DNA from: Oceanobacillus jeddahensis
Lineage (GTDB): Bacteria > Bacillota > Bacilli > Bacillales > Amphibacillaceae
DNA: 64,000 bases
Assembly: GCF_000750635.1 (NCBI RefSeq)
Contig: NZ_CCDM010000003.1
Coordinates: 459,121-523,120, forward strand
Direction: 5' to 3'
Part shown: piece after piece, positions 8,647 to 18,223 of the stretch
Layout of the letters: each line of letters begins with the position of its first letter
Numbering within the stretch: position 1 is the stretch's first letter
Program-made: the position numbers and the translations under genes
Notes under the pieces: generated by a model
What the model was told of the DNA's origin: nothing
Database searches by the model: none
Seen by the model: only the letters and a program-made list of their open reading frames with translations

Positions 8647-10350
8647 TCAAACAGTTGTTGCTTCTTGTTTCTGTTTCTCTTCGTCAATCAACTTTCTTCT
8701 TAAGATTTTTCCAACTGCTGTTTTTGGCAGCTCATCACGGAATTCATAAATTCGTGGAACCTTATAGCTTGCTAAATATTTTCTTGCAAACTCATTTAGT
8801 TCTTCTTCTGTAAGATCTGCTCCTTCTTTTAACACAACATAAGCTTTTACCGTCTCTCCTCTGTATGGGTCAGGTACGCCTGCTACTACTGCTTCCTGGA
8901 TCGCTTCATGTTCATATAAAACTTCTTCAATTTCTCTTGGATAAATATTAAAACCGCCTGCAATAATCATATCTTTTTTCCTGTCAACGACATAGAAAAA
9001 TCCACGTTCATCCACATAACCTAAATCGCCGGTTAACAGCCAGTCGTCTTTCAGCGTATTGGCAGTTTCTTCTTCATTTCTCCAATATCCTTTCATCACT
9101 TGTGGTCCTTTTACTGCGATCTCACCGATTTCTCCAACAGGCATTTCTTCTAATCCTTCTTCGCCCTGCTGAACAATTTTTGCATCCGTATCCGGCCACG
9201 GCACACCGATACTTCCATTAATACGGTCAGCGTATACAAAATTTGCATGTGTAACAGGAGAGGTTTCTGTTAACCCGTATCCTTCAACCAGTTTTCCTCC
9301 AGTAATCCTTTCAAAACGCTCTTGAATTTCAATCGGTAACGGAGCCGATCCGCTTATACATGCATCTACAGAAGATAAATCATATTTCTCCAGATCAGGA
9401 TGGTTTAACAGGCCGATATAAATTGTTGGGGCGCCAGGGAAAAGATTTGGTTTTTGTTTATCGATTACTTTTAATAAATCACCAGCGTCAAACTTAGGAA
9501 TCAGAATGATTTTGGAGGCTTTTTTTATGGCAAAGTTCATCACAGCTGTCATGCCATATACATGAAAGAACGGAAGAATACCAAGAACGACATCCTGCCC
9601 TTTTTGTTCTCCATTGCGTGAGAGCCATGTTTCACACATTTGAACATTCGAACTCAAATTATAATGGGTAAGCATAACTCCTTTAGGATTACCTGTTGTT
9701 CCACCAGTATATTGCAGAAGCGCAAGATCCTCTTCCGGGTCAATTGGGGATTCTAAATAGTCAGCGACAGATTGTTCCATCATCTTCTTCCATACATGCG
9801 TATCGTTGCTAGGCTCTACTTTAACCAGCATATTATATTCCCGTTTCTGTATAAATGGATAGATGACATTCTTAGGAAATGGAAGATAGTCTTTAATCCC
9901 GGTTACAATAACATGCTCTAATGATGTATGTGATCGAGCACTATTTACACGTGGGAGTAAAATATCTAAACAAATAATTGCCCGGGCCTGAGCATCATTC
10001 ATTTGAAAGATTAACTCTCTTTCCGTATAGAGCGGATTCGTCGGAACAGCTATCCCTCCTGCCATTAAGATACCGTAATAACTTATGACTGATTGAGGCG
10101 TATTTGGTAAGAAGATAGCAACTCTGTCTCCTTTTCTAATACCGATTGATTGCAAATAGTTTGCAGCTTTTTTTGCTTCTTCATAGAGTTCTTTATACGT
10201 CATCTCCTTCCCCATAAAATAAAGCGCTTTCTTTTCTCCGTGTTCCTTAGCAGCATTAACTAAATACTGGTATAGAGCGTACTTATCATACTCCAGCGTT
10301 AGTGGTAAATCTTCAGGGTAACGATCATGCCAAGCCTTTTTTTCCAACAT
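8647..10350 (-). CDS. lcfA: Long-chain fatty acid-CoA ligase
   Basis: AMP-forming acyl-CoA synthetase that activates long-chain fatty acids at the membrane for beta-oxidation. 567 residues with the P-loop-like YTGGTTGNPKGVMLTH (about 214-229), YGLTETSPV (A5), TGDLGYVDERGFFYVVDRKKDMI (A7/A8 hinge) and the catalytic Lys region LPKTAVGKILRRKL near the C-terminus. GAAGGAGG precedes the ATG. A TATAAT (about 10389) lies upstream without a clear -35. The gap to fadR (225 bases) contains fadR's own promoter, and no FadR operator is seen before lcfA, unlike B. subtilis. Confidence 0.96.
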   Translation of the reverse strand: MLEKKAWHDRYPEDLPLTLEYDKYALYQYLVNAAKEHGEKKALYFMGKEMTYKELYEEAKKAANYLQSIGIRKGDRVAIFLPNTPQSVISYYGILMAGGIAVPTNPLYTERELIFQMNDAQARAIICLDILLPRVNSARSHTSLEHVIVTGIKDYLPFPKNVIYPFIQKREYNMLVKVEPSNDTHVWKKMMEQSVADYLESPIDPEEDLALLQYTGGTTGNPKGVMLTHYNLSSNVQMCETWLSRNGEQKGQDVVLGILPFFHVYGMTAVMNFAIKKASKIILIPKFDAGDLLKVIDKQKPNLFPGAPTIYIGLLNHPDLEKYDLSSVDACISGSAPLPIEIQERFERITGGKLVEGYGLTETSPVTHANFVYADRINGSIGVPWPDTDAKIVQQGEEGLEEMPVGEIGEIAVKGPQVMKGYWRNEEETANTLKDDWLLTGDLGYVDERGFFYVVDRKKDMIIAGGFNIYPREIEEVLYEHEAIQEAVVAGVPDPYRGETVKAYVVLKEGADLTEEELNEFARKYLASYKVPRIYEFRDELPKTAVGKILRRKLIDEEKQKQEATTV

Positions 10351-10425
10351 AAATCATTCCTCCTTCAATTCTTTCTATACCTATTATAACGATTAATTTC
10401 TTTTTTTAAAAATATTATCTAATTT

Positions 10426-10509
10426 TTAGAGAAATAAGTAAATCATTCCTACTATAAAAAAAATAATTCCCACTGCCATTAATATTTTTGCCAGACGTTC
10501 AAATATCAC
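10426..10509 (-). CDS. 27-residue membrane peptide coupled to the DUF350 gene
   Basis: A short frame starts at GTG (10507-10509) and ends at TAA (10426-10428). Its product begins VIFERLAKILMAVG and is then almost wholly hydrophobic to ...MIYLFL, a single membrane helix. The ribosome site AGGAGG stands 7 bases before the GTG and overlaps the stop codon (TAG) of the upstream DUF350 gene, so translation is probably coupled. I do not recognise a family. The strong start signal and operon position are the support; length alone would not be. Confidence 0.6.
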   Translation of the reverse strand: MIFERLAKILMAVGIIFFIVGMIYLFL

Positions 10510-10520
10510 ACATTGTCCTC

Positions 10521-10931
10521 CTAACCAACGATGCTTGCTCCAATAACATACGCTAATCCTACAGAAATAACCATTGAGATAAAGCCAACAGCCTTATTGC
10601 CGTTGCCGATTTCTTCATCTACTTTCATAAATGGGGTTAAAAACTCAAAAAATAGATAACCAGCTATTAATAAAACAAATCCATAAATGCCCCAGCCCAT
10701 CGATACCAATAAACTATCATTATGTTCAATGGAGAATCTGAAAATCATGGCTATACCAAACAGCTTTCCTCCCGTAGCCATTGCAACAGCCAGATTTCCA
10801 CTTTTTATTTCCTCCCAATTTTTATAGGAAGTTACTAACTCAAATATAGCTAAAAAGAGCAGAGTTGATAAAATAAACACACTATATCTTGCTGCCGTTA
10901 TTACTAAAATATTTTCCCAAAAACCTTCCAT
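10521..10931 (-). CDS. yshE: DUF350 membrane protein (YshE-like)
   Basis: 136 residues with four hydrophobic helices (about 10-32, 48-70, 77-97, 112-135) and short charged loops. The internal two-fold pattern (LAVAMATGGKLFGIAMIF; GNKAVGFISMVISVGLAYVIG) is typical of DUF350, a bacterial inner-membrane family of unknown function. It lies between lcfA and mutS2 as in B. subtilis. GGAGCG precedes the ATG. A 27-residue peptide is coupled downstream. Confidence 0.85.
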   Translation of the reverse strand: MEGFWENILVITAARYSVFILSTLLFLAIFELVTSYKNWEEIKSGNLAVAMATGGKLFGIAMIFRFSIEHNDSLLVSMGWGIYGFVLLIAGYLFFEFLTPFMKVDEEIGNGNKAVGFISMVISVGLAYVIGASIVG

Positions 10932-11030
10932 TTTTCTCGCTCCTTCATTGGGAAAAAGGGATTCGTTATCACGATGTAATTAATCCCTTCCTCCAATGTT
11001 TCCAAACATTAAAATGCATTCCCGTACTGC

Positions 11031-13376
11031 TTATTCAAAGCGAATAACGGTAACACCACTACCGCCTTCTCCAGCTTCACCTGACCTGGAGCCTTTAATA
11101 TGCGGATGGCGCTTCACAAATTCCTGTACACCTTTACGCAACGCACCAGTACCTTTCCCATGGATAATAGACGCTTGAGTATAACCTGCAAGCAATACAT
11201 CATCGACATACTTTTCCAGTTTGTAAATGGCATCTTCGTAGCGTTCCCCACGTAAATCTAATTCTGTTTTTACATGGTGATTGCTTCCTCTGACAGTAGC
11301 TATTGGTTCAGCTTGTTTCTTTTTCTTCTTTTTCACGAGTTCTAAATCAGATCGTTTTACTTTTACTTTCATAATTCCGACCTGCACCATATACTCTTTA
11401 TCATTTACTTTTTCAACAACTTCACCAAGCTGATTTACAGTAAGCAGTTTAATCTCATCTCCCGGCTTCAGCTCACTCTGTTCCTCTTTCTTTTCTGGTT
11501 GATCAGTTGATTTATTACTGCTTAAATTCGGCATTGCTTCATCCAGCATTTTTCTTGCTTCTATCCATTCATGCTCTTTCATACCAGACTGATCTTTCAT
11601 ATTGCGCATCATCTGCACAATTTCTTCTGCTTCCTGACGAGCTTTAAGCAATGCTTTTTCCGCCTTCTCTTCCGTTTTCTCATAGATTTTCTGCTTATTA
11701 TCTTCCCACCTGTTCATGGCTTTTACTAATTCTTGATGAAGCCTTTCACTTTCTTCCAGTACTTGATGAGCTTTCTCATAGTCCCTCTCGGCTTCCGAAT
11801 GAGATTGTTCTAAAGATGCAATCATATTTTCTACTTGATGGGAATCTACACCAATTAATTGCTTCGCTTGATTAATAATCCCCTCATCAAGGCCTAATCG
11901 CTTGGAAATTTCAAATGCGTTACTTCTACCTGGAACACCAATTAATAGTCGATAGGTTGGCCTCAATGTTTCTACATTAAACTCAACAGAAGCGTTGACT
12001 ACTTGGGATCGATTATATCCGTAAGCTTTCAATTCTGGATAATGTGTCGTCGCAATAACACTTGCATTTTTCGAGAGAACCTCATCCAGAATTGACATTG
12101 CTAGGGCAGCTCCTTCCTGCGGATCTGTACCAGAGCCCAATTCGTCAAATAAAACCAGAGACCTGTCTGTGACATGCTTCATAATCTCTACAATATTTGT
12201 CATATGCGAAGAAAAGGTACTTAAGTTTTGTTCAATAGATTGTTCATCACCAATGTCAGCAAAAATTTCATCAAATATTGGCATTTCACAACCATCAAGT
12301 GCAGGGACCTGTAAACCGGATTGTGCCATCAACGTGCATAGGCCAACCATTTTTAAAGCGACTGTCTTTCCTCCTGTATTTGGCCCTGTAATAACAATCG
12401 CTTGGAAATCTTTCCCCATTTCAATATCGTTAGCAACAACCTGATCGTCCGGAATATAAGGATGTCTTGCTTGTTGCATCTTTATATAACCATGTATATT
12501 CATCTTAGGCCTTACCGCATGCATTTTTTGTGCAAGTTTTCCACGAGCACTGATAAAATCTATTTCCGAAAGCCAATACACGTTATTCAAAAGCTCTTGC
12601 TCATAAGAAGCAATATGTCCGCTGAGCTCCTTTAGAATACGTTCTATTTCTTGTTTTTCTTTAGAAAATAAATCCTGCAATTTATTATTCATATCTACTA
12701 CTGCTTTTGGTTCCATGAATAATGTTTGACCAGATGAGGACTGATCATGAACAATTCCGCCAATGGCAGCACGATATTCTTGTTTGACTGGTAAAACATA
12801 ACGATCATTGCGAATTGTGATAATTGCATCAGAAAGCATTTTACTATTAGATCGTGTATAATTTTCTAACTTATTACGAACACTGCTTTCGTAAGTTCGA
12901 ATGGAACTGCGGATTGATCGTAATGATTGAGATGCCGCATCCATTATATGACCATGATCGTCTATGCAGCTATTAATATGCTGCTCTAAATCACGGATAG
13001 CGATAATATTCGCAGCTGCAGATTGAAGAATAGGGATTTCTGCGTCCTCCACCTGTTCCAAAAAACTTTTTGTCTGTCTGCCTCCATATAACGTATCACC
13101 AATGCGTAAAACCTCATCTGCAGCAAGCACACTGCCTATTGCACTACGCTTTACACTTGGACGTATATCTGAAATACCTCCTAATGGGATTGCTTTATTA
13201 AGCCGGGAAATTTGGACGGATTCATCTGTCTGCGCTTGTAATTCCTCCACTTCATTGAGTGTGGACTTCGGTCGTATCTTAGATGCTAAATCCTTTCCTA
13301 TAGAGGTCTCTGCTTGATCACGAACCATGTCAACAAGGCGATGAAATTCAAGCGTTTTTAATACACGTTCGTTCAT
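11031..13376 (-). CDS. mutS2: Endonuclease MutS2
   Basis: 781-residue MutS2: MutS core and clamp domains without mismatch-recognition domain I, an ABC-type ATPase ([12 protein letters not shown] Walker A near residue 333; [19 protein letters not shown] Walker [10 protein letters not shown]), a long coiled-coil region (about 515-620), and a C-terminal Smr nuclease domain ([21 protein letters not shown]). Known roles of the family are suppression of recombination and action on stalled or collided ribosomes; which applies here cannot be told. Normal length. Same strand as polX upstream and yshE downstream. Confidence 0.96.
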   Translation of the reverse strand: MNERVLKTLEFHRLVDMVRDQAETSIGKDLASKIRPKSTLNEVEELQAQTDESVQISRLNKAIPLGGISDIRPSVKRSAIGSVLAADEVLRIGDTLYGGRQTKSFLEQVEDAEIPILQSAAANIIAIRDLEQHINSCIDDHGHIMDAASQSLRSIRSSIRTYESSVRNKLENYTRSNSKMLSDAIITIRNDRYVLPVKQEYRAAIGGIVHDQSSSGQTLFMEPKAVVDMNNKLQDLFSKEKQEIERILKELSGHIASYEQELLNNVYWLSEIDFISARGKLAQKMHAVRPKMNIHGYIKMQQARHPYIPDDQVVANDIEMGKDFQAIVITGPNTGGKTVALKMVGLCTLMAQSGLQVPALDGCEMPIFDEIFADIGDEQSIEQNLSTFSSHMTNIVEIMKHVTDRSLVLFDELGSGTDPQEGAALAMSILDEVLSKNASVIATTHYPELKAYGYNRSQVVNASVEFNVETLRPTYRLLIGVPGRSNAFEISKRLGLDEGIINQAKQLIGVDSHQVENMIASLEQSHSEAERDYEKAHQVLEESERLHQELVKAMNRWEDNKQKIYEKTEEKAEKALLKARQEAEEIVQMMRNMKDQSGMKEHEWIEARKMLDEAMPNLSSNKSTDQPEKKEEQSELKPGDEIKLLTVNQLGEVVEKVNDKEYMVQVGIMKVKVKRSDLELVKKKKKKQAEPIATVRGSNHHVKTELDLRGERYEDAIYKLEKYVDDVLLAGYTQASIIHGKGTGALRKGVQEFVKRHPHIKGSRSGEAGEGGSGVTVIRFE

Positions 13377-13580
13377 TTTAAAACCCTCTTTTATTAATAA
13401 TTAAATTCGATGGATTAACTGTTAATCGTCTTTTTAAAAGTACGAAAAGCAAAGTAAACTTAGGTGACTGCTCTAGAAAGTTCTACGTTTAAATGAAGAT
13501 TCTTTTATTTTTATTAAACATCGAATCTGCTTTGATAACTGAGAGCGCGTGTCAGTAGCTACATTAAAATAATAATGTAC

Positions 13581-15293
13581 TTATCTTCCCTGGTTAAAAA
13601 ATGTCTTTAGCTCTTCTTTTGACCATGTGTTGATGACGGTGGATGGTTTAATCCATCCTTTGCGGGCAGTCGCTACGCCGTATTGCATATGTTCAAGCAT
13701 TTGGTAGTTATGTGCGTCCGTATCAATGACCAGATTCACGCCTGCTTCTTGTGCTTTTTTAGCCCATTCATGAGACAGGTCTAAACGATTTGGGTTGGCA
13801 TTAATTTCTAATGCTGTATTTGTTTCTTTCGCTTTTTTAATTAATTGCTCTAAATTCACTTTATAACCATCTCTTCTACCGATAAGCCTTCCTGTTGGAT
13901 GAGCAATAATAGAAACATATGGATTTTCCATTGCATTGTTTAACCTATTCATAATCTCTTCTTCAGATTGTTGAAAGCTGGAATGAATCGCGCCGATAAC
14001 AAAGTCCATTTCTTTTAGGAAATCATCATCGAAATCTAAACTTCCGTCTGGTAAAATATCCATTTCTACTCCAGAAAAGATATGAAAATCGGAGTGCTTT
14101 TTATTTAATGCATTAATTTCTTCCCGTTGTTTCAAAAGACGTTCTTCGTTTAATCCATTTGCTACTCGTAAAAATTTAGAGTGATCGGTAATTGCCATAT
14201 ACGAATAGCCCATACCTTTCACTTTATCCACCATTTCAGTTAAAGACTGTGCGCCATCACTCCAGGTGGTATGCATATGCAAATCCCCACAAATATCAGA
14301 GAGCTGGATTAATTCTTGCTTTTCTTTAAATATTTCTACTTCCCCAGTGTTTTCTCGAACCTCTGGCGGAATAAATTGTAGACCGAAATGATTAAAAAAA
14401 TCTTTTTCTGTTTCAAATTGAAGTGTTTCTCCTGTTTCTTCCACCTCTACACCGTACTCACTAATTTTTTCACCACGAGATTTTGCTAATTGCCGCATGG
14501 CTACATTATGATCCTTTGAACCGGTGAAATGATGTAAAGTTGATGCAAATTCTCCGTTAGAAACCAAACGAAAATCAACATTAATATCATAAAGCTCTTC
14601 TAAAGTGATCGATACCTTTGTATCTCCACTTGCAATTACATTTTTGATAGAAGGATAGCCAATTAATGCTTTTTTCACTTCTTCGGGTTTGTCTGTAGCA
14701 ATAATAAAATCAAGATCCTTCACCGTTTCACGCATGCGCCGGATACTTCCCGCTTGAGAGTAACGGATAATATCAGGAATTTCATCTAAGTAGGCTTCTA
14801 CTTTTTCCACAATTGGGAGCATAATTGCTATAGAAATCCGTTCCGGTCTCTTTCCGGCATCCTCTATTGCTGCAATAATTTTTTCCACTGATTTTTTACC
14901 AAACCCTGGTAAGGCCTCTACCTTACCAGACAAACAAACTTCTTTTAGAGTCTCTCCGTCTACAACACCAAGTTCCTGATAAAGTTTAGACAACTTCTTC
15001 CCACCCAAACCAGGCAAATCCAATAAAGGAACAAGTCCAGCCGGAACTTCTTTTTCGAGAGCTTCTAAGGTTTCAGAATGTCCTGCTTCTATAAATTCTG
15101 TGATTACCGTTGCCGTTCCTTTTCCAATGCCTTTCATCTTCGTAAAATCTTCTATTTCACTTAAACTGCGGTCATCTGCTTCCATAGCTTGCGCCGCTTT
15201 TCGATAGGCACTTATTTTAAATGGATTTTCTCCTTTTAACTCCATATAAACAGCTATTTTTTCCAGTAAACGAATGATATCTTTTTTATTCAT
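13581..15293 (-). CDS. polX: DNA polymerase X family protein with PHP nuclease domain
   Basis: Family X repair polymerase/exonuclease, 570 residues. N-terminal polymerase X part with helix-hairpin-helix motifs (MKGIGKGTATVI; LPGLGGKKLSKLY; LPGFGKKSVEKII) and the nucleotidyl-transferase region GSIRRMRETVKDLDFIIAT with its metal-binding Asp pair; C-terminal PHP domain from about 335 (DLHMHTTWSDG, AITDHSKFLRVANG, IIAHPTGR, DTDAHN). In B. subtilis the PHP domain provides 3'-5' exonuclease and AP-endonuclease activity. Conserved neighbour of mutS2 and cvpA. Confidence 0.95.
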   Translation of the reverse strand: MNKKDIIRLLEKIAVYMELKGENPFKISAYRKAAQAMEADDRSLSEIEDFTKMKGIGKGTATVITEFIEAGHSETLEALEKEVPAGLVPLLDLPGLGGKKLSKLYQELGVVDGETLKEVCLSGKVEALPGFGKKSVEKIIAAIEDAGKRPERISIAIMLPIVEKVEAYLDEIPDIIRYSQAGSIRRMRETVKDLDFIIATDKPEEVKKALIGYPSIKNVIASGDTKVSITLEELYDINVDFRLVSNGEFASTLHHFTGSKDHNVAMRQLAKSRGEKISEYGVEVEETGETLQFETEKDFFNHFGLQFIPPEVRENTGEVEIFKEKQELIQLSDICGDLHMHTTWSDGAQSLTEMVDKVKGMGYSYMAITDHSKFLRVANGLNEERLLKQREEINALNKKHSDFHIFSGVEMDILPDGSLDFDDDFLKEMDFVIGAIHSSFQQSEEEIMNRLNNAMENPYVSIIAHPTGRLIGRRDGYKVNLEQLIKKAKETNTALEINANPNRLDLSHEWAKKAQEAGVNLVIDTDAHNYQMLEHMQYGVATARKGWIKPSTVINTWSKEELKTFFNQGR

Positions 15294-15323
15294 ACATTTT
15301 CACCCTATTCTGTCACGATTTAC

Positions 15324-15411
15324 ATAAAACGAAACTTCCTTCCGTGGAGATTTTTACTTTCCACAAAAGATTCATTAACTAATTCAGGAAATGAAGTGCC
15401 CGTTCTTTCTC
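15324..15411 (+). repeat. Short dispersed repeat, family 2 (copy 1, diverged)
   Basis: Begins AAAACGAAACTTCCTTCCGTGG and resembles the copies at 30187-30236, 38588-38854, 47259-47310 and 61485-61530, including a later CCGTT-T-TC-C tract. It is the most diverged copy, lying between polX and cvpA. Confidence 0.45.
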
Positions 15412-15471
15412 ATCAGTATAAGCATACTTCTTCAATCTGCCCCTGAAGAATGCTAAGCACTCAAGCCGTGA

Positions 15472-15510
15472 TAAAACTGACTCAATCTATTTGTGTTAGG
15501 TTGAGCCAGT
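15472..15510 (-). terminator. Terminator downstream of cvpA
   Basis: Arms 15476-15489 and 15497-15510 pair over 14 positions (12 Watson-Crick, 2 G-T). On the reverse strand they are followed by TTTTATC, about 30 bases past the cvpA stop. Confidence 0.65.
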
Positions 15511-15541
15511 TCACTTATTATCCTGTTAATGATCTTTTATT

Positions 15542-16093
15542 TTATTTGGTCAGAGATTCGGTCAAATTAAACCATAGTTCAAAAATACGTTCTGAAAAAT
15601 ATGGCGTATGTTCAATTATCCGCATCGCCAGGGACGATCCTTGAATTGCCTCCTGCACCCCACCGACCGGTGTCAACGCCAGGATATATAAAATAATAAA
15701 GCTGATTAGATATACTTCTACGAAACCAAGTGCTGCACCCAAAATTTTATTGACAAAGCTGATAATTGGAATTGCAGCTACAAAATCTAACATGGAAGCG
15801 ATAATCTGTAGAATAAATTTCACTGCAAAAAAGATAAGCGCAAAGGAAATTGCATTATAAAATGCTGCTTCTATAGGTAAGTTTTCTAAAAAAGCTGACC
15901 AGGCACCATCACCTGAGAGATCAGGATAAGGGATATACAGGGAAAGTCTTTCTGCAACTGGGCGATAATACATTACTGCAACGATAAAAGCAATAATAAA
16001 CCCTGTTAAATGGAATAACTGCAGGATGAATCCTCTTTTTAACCCCATCATAATCCCAAATAATAATAGAAGTATTATAATTAAATTAATCAT
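15542..16093 (-). CDS. yshB: CvpA family membrane protein (YshB)
   Basis: 183-residue protein with four membrane helices (about 1-20, 24-43, 78-105, 118-140) and the CvpA pattern (LIIILLLLFGIMMGLKRGF at the N-terminus; FVNKILGAALGFVEVYLI). The E. coli relative is needed for colicin V production; the role in Bacillaceae is not settled. It starts five bases after the zapA stop with GAAAGAGG as ribosome site, so the two are co-transcribed, as in related genomes. Confidence 0.88.
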   Translation of the reverse strand: MINLIIILLLLFGIMMGLKRGFILQLFHLTGFIIAFIVAVMYYRPVAERLSLYIPYPDLSGDGAWSAFLENLPIEAAFYNAISFALIFFAVKFILQIIASMLDFVAAIPIISFVNKILGAALGFVEVYLISFIILYILALTPVGGVQEAIQGSSLAMRIIEHTPYFSERIFELWFNLTESLTK

Positions 16094-16098
16094 GTTTG

Positions 16099-16359
16099 TT
16101 ATTCCTCTTTCTTTCGTAATGAACCTAAGAGTGTTGCGTAATCCTCTTTTAATTTTAAATAATCGTTCATTGTATTTACAGCTGTTAAGACTGCTAAACT
16201 AGCTGTATCTAATTGTTTATTTGCATCATGGATTTCATTCATTTTTTGATCGACTAAATTCGCCACTAATTGAACATGGCGTTCTGACTCTGTACCAATA
16301 ATATGGTATGTTCGATTATATATTTCAACAGTTACGCGTTTTTTTTCATTGTCTGTCAT
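16099..16359 (-). CDS. zapA: Cell division protein ZapA
   Basis: 86-residue FtsZ-ring stabiliser. Pattern: KRVTVEIYNRTYHIIGTESERHVQLVANLVDQKMNEI, then a helical region to the C-terminus that forms the ZapA coiled coil. The start is placed at ATG ending 16359 because AGGAGG stands nine bases upstream; seven more codons upstream are open but would put the start inside that ribosome site. Divergent from rnhC, with 128 bases between the two starts. Confidence 0.92.
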   Translation of the reverse strand: MTDNEKKRVTVEIYNRTYHIIGTESERHVQLVANLVDQKMNEIHDANKQLDTASLAVLTAVNTMNDYLKLKEDYATLLGSLRKKEE

Positions 16360-16487
16360 TTTTTGCTGCCTCCTGTGCAACGATGATTCTTCTATATATT
16401 AACATGAACTTTGCGTAAAAAGAAGTATTTCAAAATCCCGTTATATTTGCTATAGTCTTAGGTATCTGATGATTGGAGGAATGAGCT

Positions 16488-17405
16488 TTGGGCCAAGAAG
16501 TATTAAAAACATCTATAGATAAAATAGAACAAATGAAAAGCCATTATCACGCCTATTTAGAAAAAACACCACAAGGTGCCGTTTTCCGAGCAAAAACACC
16601 ATACGCTGTTATCACAGCGTACCGTTCTGGGAAAGTCCTTTTTCAGGGTAACCAGCCAGAGAAAGAAAGTACCCAATGGAAAAATGAATCAAGTACTGTA
16701 GAACCGAGAAAAGCAAAGCCTTCCCCAGGCATAGATACAGCTATCTTTCAAAAAAATCATATTGGATCAGACGAGTCAGGTACTGGTGACTACTTTGGCC
16801 CAATAACGGTTGCCGCAGTTTTTTCGACAAAAGAACAGCAGGCGCAATTAAAACAGCTAGGTGTGGAAGACTCTAAGCATTTAAAAGATGATTTGATCCA
16901 TCAAATTGCGCAAAAAATTATTAAGCTTCCTATTTCATATACGATACTTAAGTTAGGAAACGAAAAATACAATCTCTTGCAAAAAAAAGGCTGGTCTCAA
17001 GGAAAAATGAAAGCAATGCTCCATCATCATGCCATTGATAAATTGATCAAAAAATTAGATAGAGAAGTTTACGATGGTATTGTTATTGACCAATTTTGTG
17101 AACCTGCAGTATATAAACGCTACCTGCAATCTGAAGCATTAAAGCTTCATGAGAAAACAACCTTTATTACAAAAGCGGAAAGTTATTCGATTAATGTAGC
17201 TGCTGCTTCCATTTTAGCCAGAGCTCGTTTTGTAACAGCAATGGATAATTTGTCGGAAGAGGCAGGTATTATATTACCAAAAGGCGCATCCAATAAGGTT
17301 GATAGAGCAGCTGCAAATTATATAAAAACACATGGTGAAGAACAACTGGGACATGTTGCCAAGCTGCATTTTGCTAATACAAAAAAGGCAAAGAAATTAA
17401 TATAA
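16488..17405 (+). CDS. rnhC: Ribonuclease HIII
   Basis: 305 residues. The N-terminal TBP-like substrate-binding domain (about 1-85) precedes the catalytic RNase H fold: [21 protein letters not shown] holds the first acidic residues, [11 protein letters not shown] the next, and [10 protein letters not shown] the third; [17 protein letters not shown] closes the site. It removes RNA from RNA/DNA hybrids. The start is TTG at 16488 with TTGGAGG eight bases upstream; the nearby ATG at 16481 is in another frame. Followed 13 bases later by ung on the same strand. Confidence 0.95.
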   Translation: MGQEVLKTSIDKIEQMKSHYHAYLEKTPQGAVFRAKTPYAVITAYRSGKVLFQGNQPEKESTQWKNESSTVEPRKAKPSPGIDTAIFQKNHIGSDESGTGDYFGPITVAAVFSTKEQQAQLKQLGVEDSKHLKDDLIHQIAQKIIKLPISYTILKLGNEKYNLLQKKGWSQGKMKAMLHHHAIDKLIKKLDREVYDGIVIDQFCEPAVYKRYLQSEALKLHEKTTFITKAESYSINVAAASILARARFVTAMDNLSEEAGIILPKGASNKVDRAAANYIKTHGEEQLGHVAKLHFANTKKAKKLI

Positions 17406-17418
17406 ACGAGGTGCTATA

Positions 17419-18102
17419 ATGAATATACCTTTAAAAAACGATTGGGGACAAGTTTTAGAGCAAGAATTTCAAAAAGACTATTATAAACATTTACGAGAAT
17501 TTCTAAAAATGGAATATGGTTCTAATACAATTTATCCAGATATGCATGATATATTTAACGCACTGCATTTCACGGATTTCCAACAGGTAAAGGTTGTTAT
17601 TTTAGGACAGGACCCTTATCATGGGCCCAATCAGGCACATGGTTTAAGTTTTTCTGTACAGCCTGGCGTACCTGTTCCGCCTTCCTTAAAAAATATGTAT
17701 CAGGAACTTGCTGCTGATGTTGGTTTTCAAATTCCTTCTCATGGTTATCTTAAGGAATGGGCAGATCAAGGAGTACTTCTCCTTAATAATGTCTTGACGG
17801 TTCGTGCCCATCAAGCACATTCTCATAAAAATAAAGGCTGGGAACACTTCACGAATCAAGTAATTTATTCGTTAAATCAGAAAGAACATCCAGTCGTTTT
17901 CTTATTATGGGGAGCAGCCGCACAAAAAAAGATAGAGTTAATTGATACCGATAAACATTATATTTTAAAAGCCCCGCATCCAAGCCCATTATCAGCACAT
18001 CGAGGTTTTTTCGGATGCCGTCATTTTTCAAAAACGAATACTATTTTAAAACAGGAAAACCTTACTCCTATCGATTGGCAGCTTTCTATGACCGTTAGAT
18101 AA
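17419..18102 (+). CDS. ung: Uracil-DNA glycosylase
   Basis: 227 residues, family 1 UDG, which excises uracil from DNA at the start of base excision repair. Motif [19 protein letters not shown] (about 64-81) includes the water-activating Asp and the Tyr that excludes thymine; motif [12 protein letters not shown] (about 188-198) is the DNA-intercalating loop. GAGGTG precedes the ATG by six bases. In B. subtilis ung lies elsewhere in the genome; here it forms a two-gene repair unit with rnhC and ends at a strong terminator. Confidence 0.97.
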   Translation: MNIPLKNDWGQVLEQEFQKDYYKHLREFLKMEYGSNTIYPDMHDIFNALHFTDFQQVKVVILGQDPYHGPNQAHGLSFSVQPGVPVPPSLKNMYQELAADVGFQIPSHGYLKEWADQGVLLLNNVLTVRAHQAHSHKNKGWEHFTNQVIYSLNQKEHPVVFLLWGAAAQKKIELIDTDKHYILKAPHPSPLSAHRGFFGCRHFSKTNTILKQENLTPIDWQLSMTVR

Positions 18103-18167
18103 TTCATTCGATAAACTTGTATTCATCTGTTTTTCAGCGAATCCGCCGTCTTTCTTAAAGTATAATA

Positions 18168-18212
18168 AAGGCCGCTATTACAGCTTTAAAAACAAACTGT
18201 AATAGCGGCCTT
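18168..18212. terminator. Bidirectional terminator between ung and pheT
   Basis: Perfect 16-bp GC-containing arms (18168-18183 AAGGCCGCTATTACAG and 18197-18212) between converging genes. T-rich tracts follow on the forward side; the reverse side has TTATTATA. Confidence 0.88.
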
Positions 18213-18223
18213 CTTTCTATCAA

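Noticed and set aside
10400-10445. Possible FadR site before lcfA (AAGTAAATCATTCC)
   Set aside because: Only one half-site resembles TCATTC; the other half does not match.
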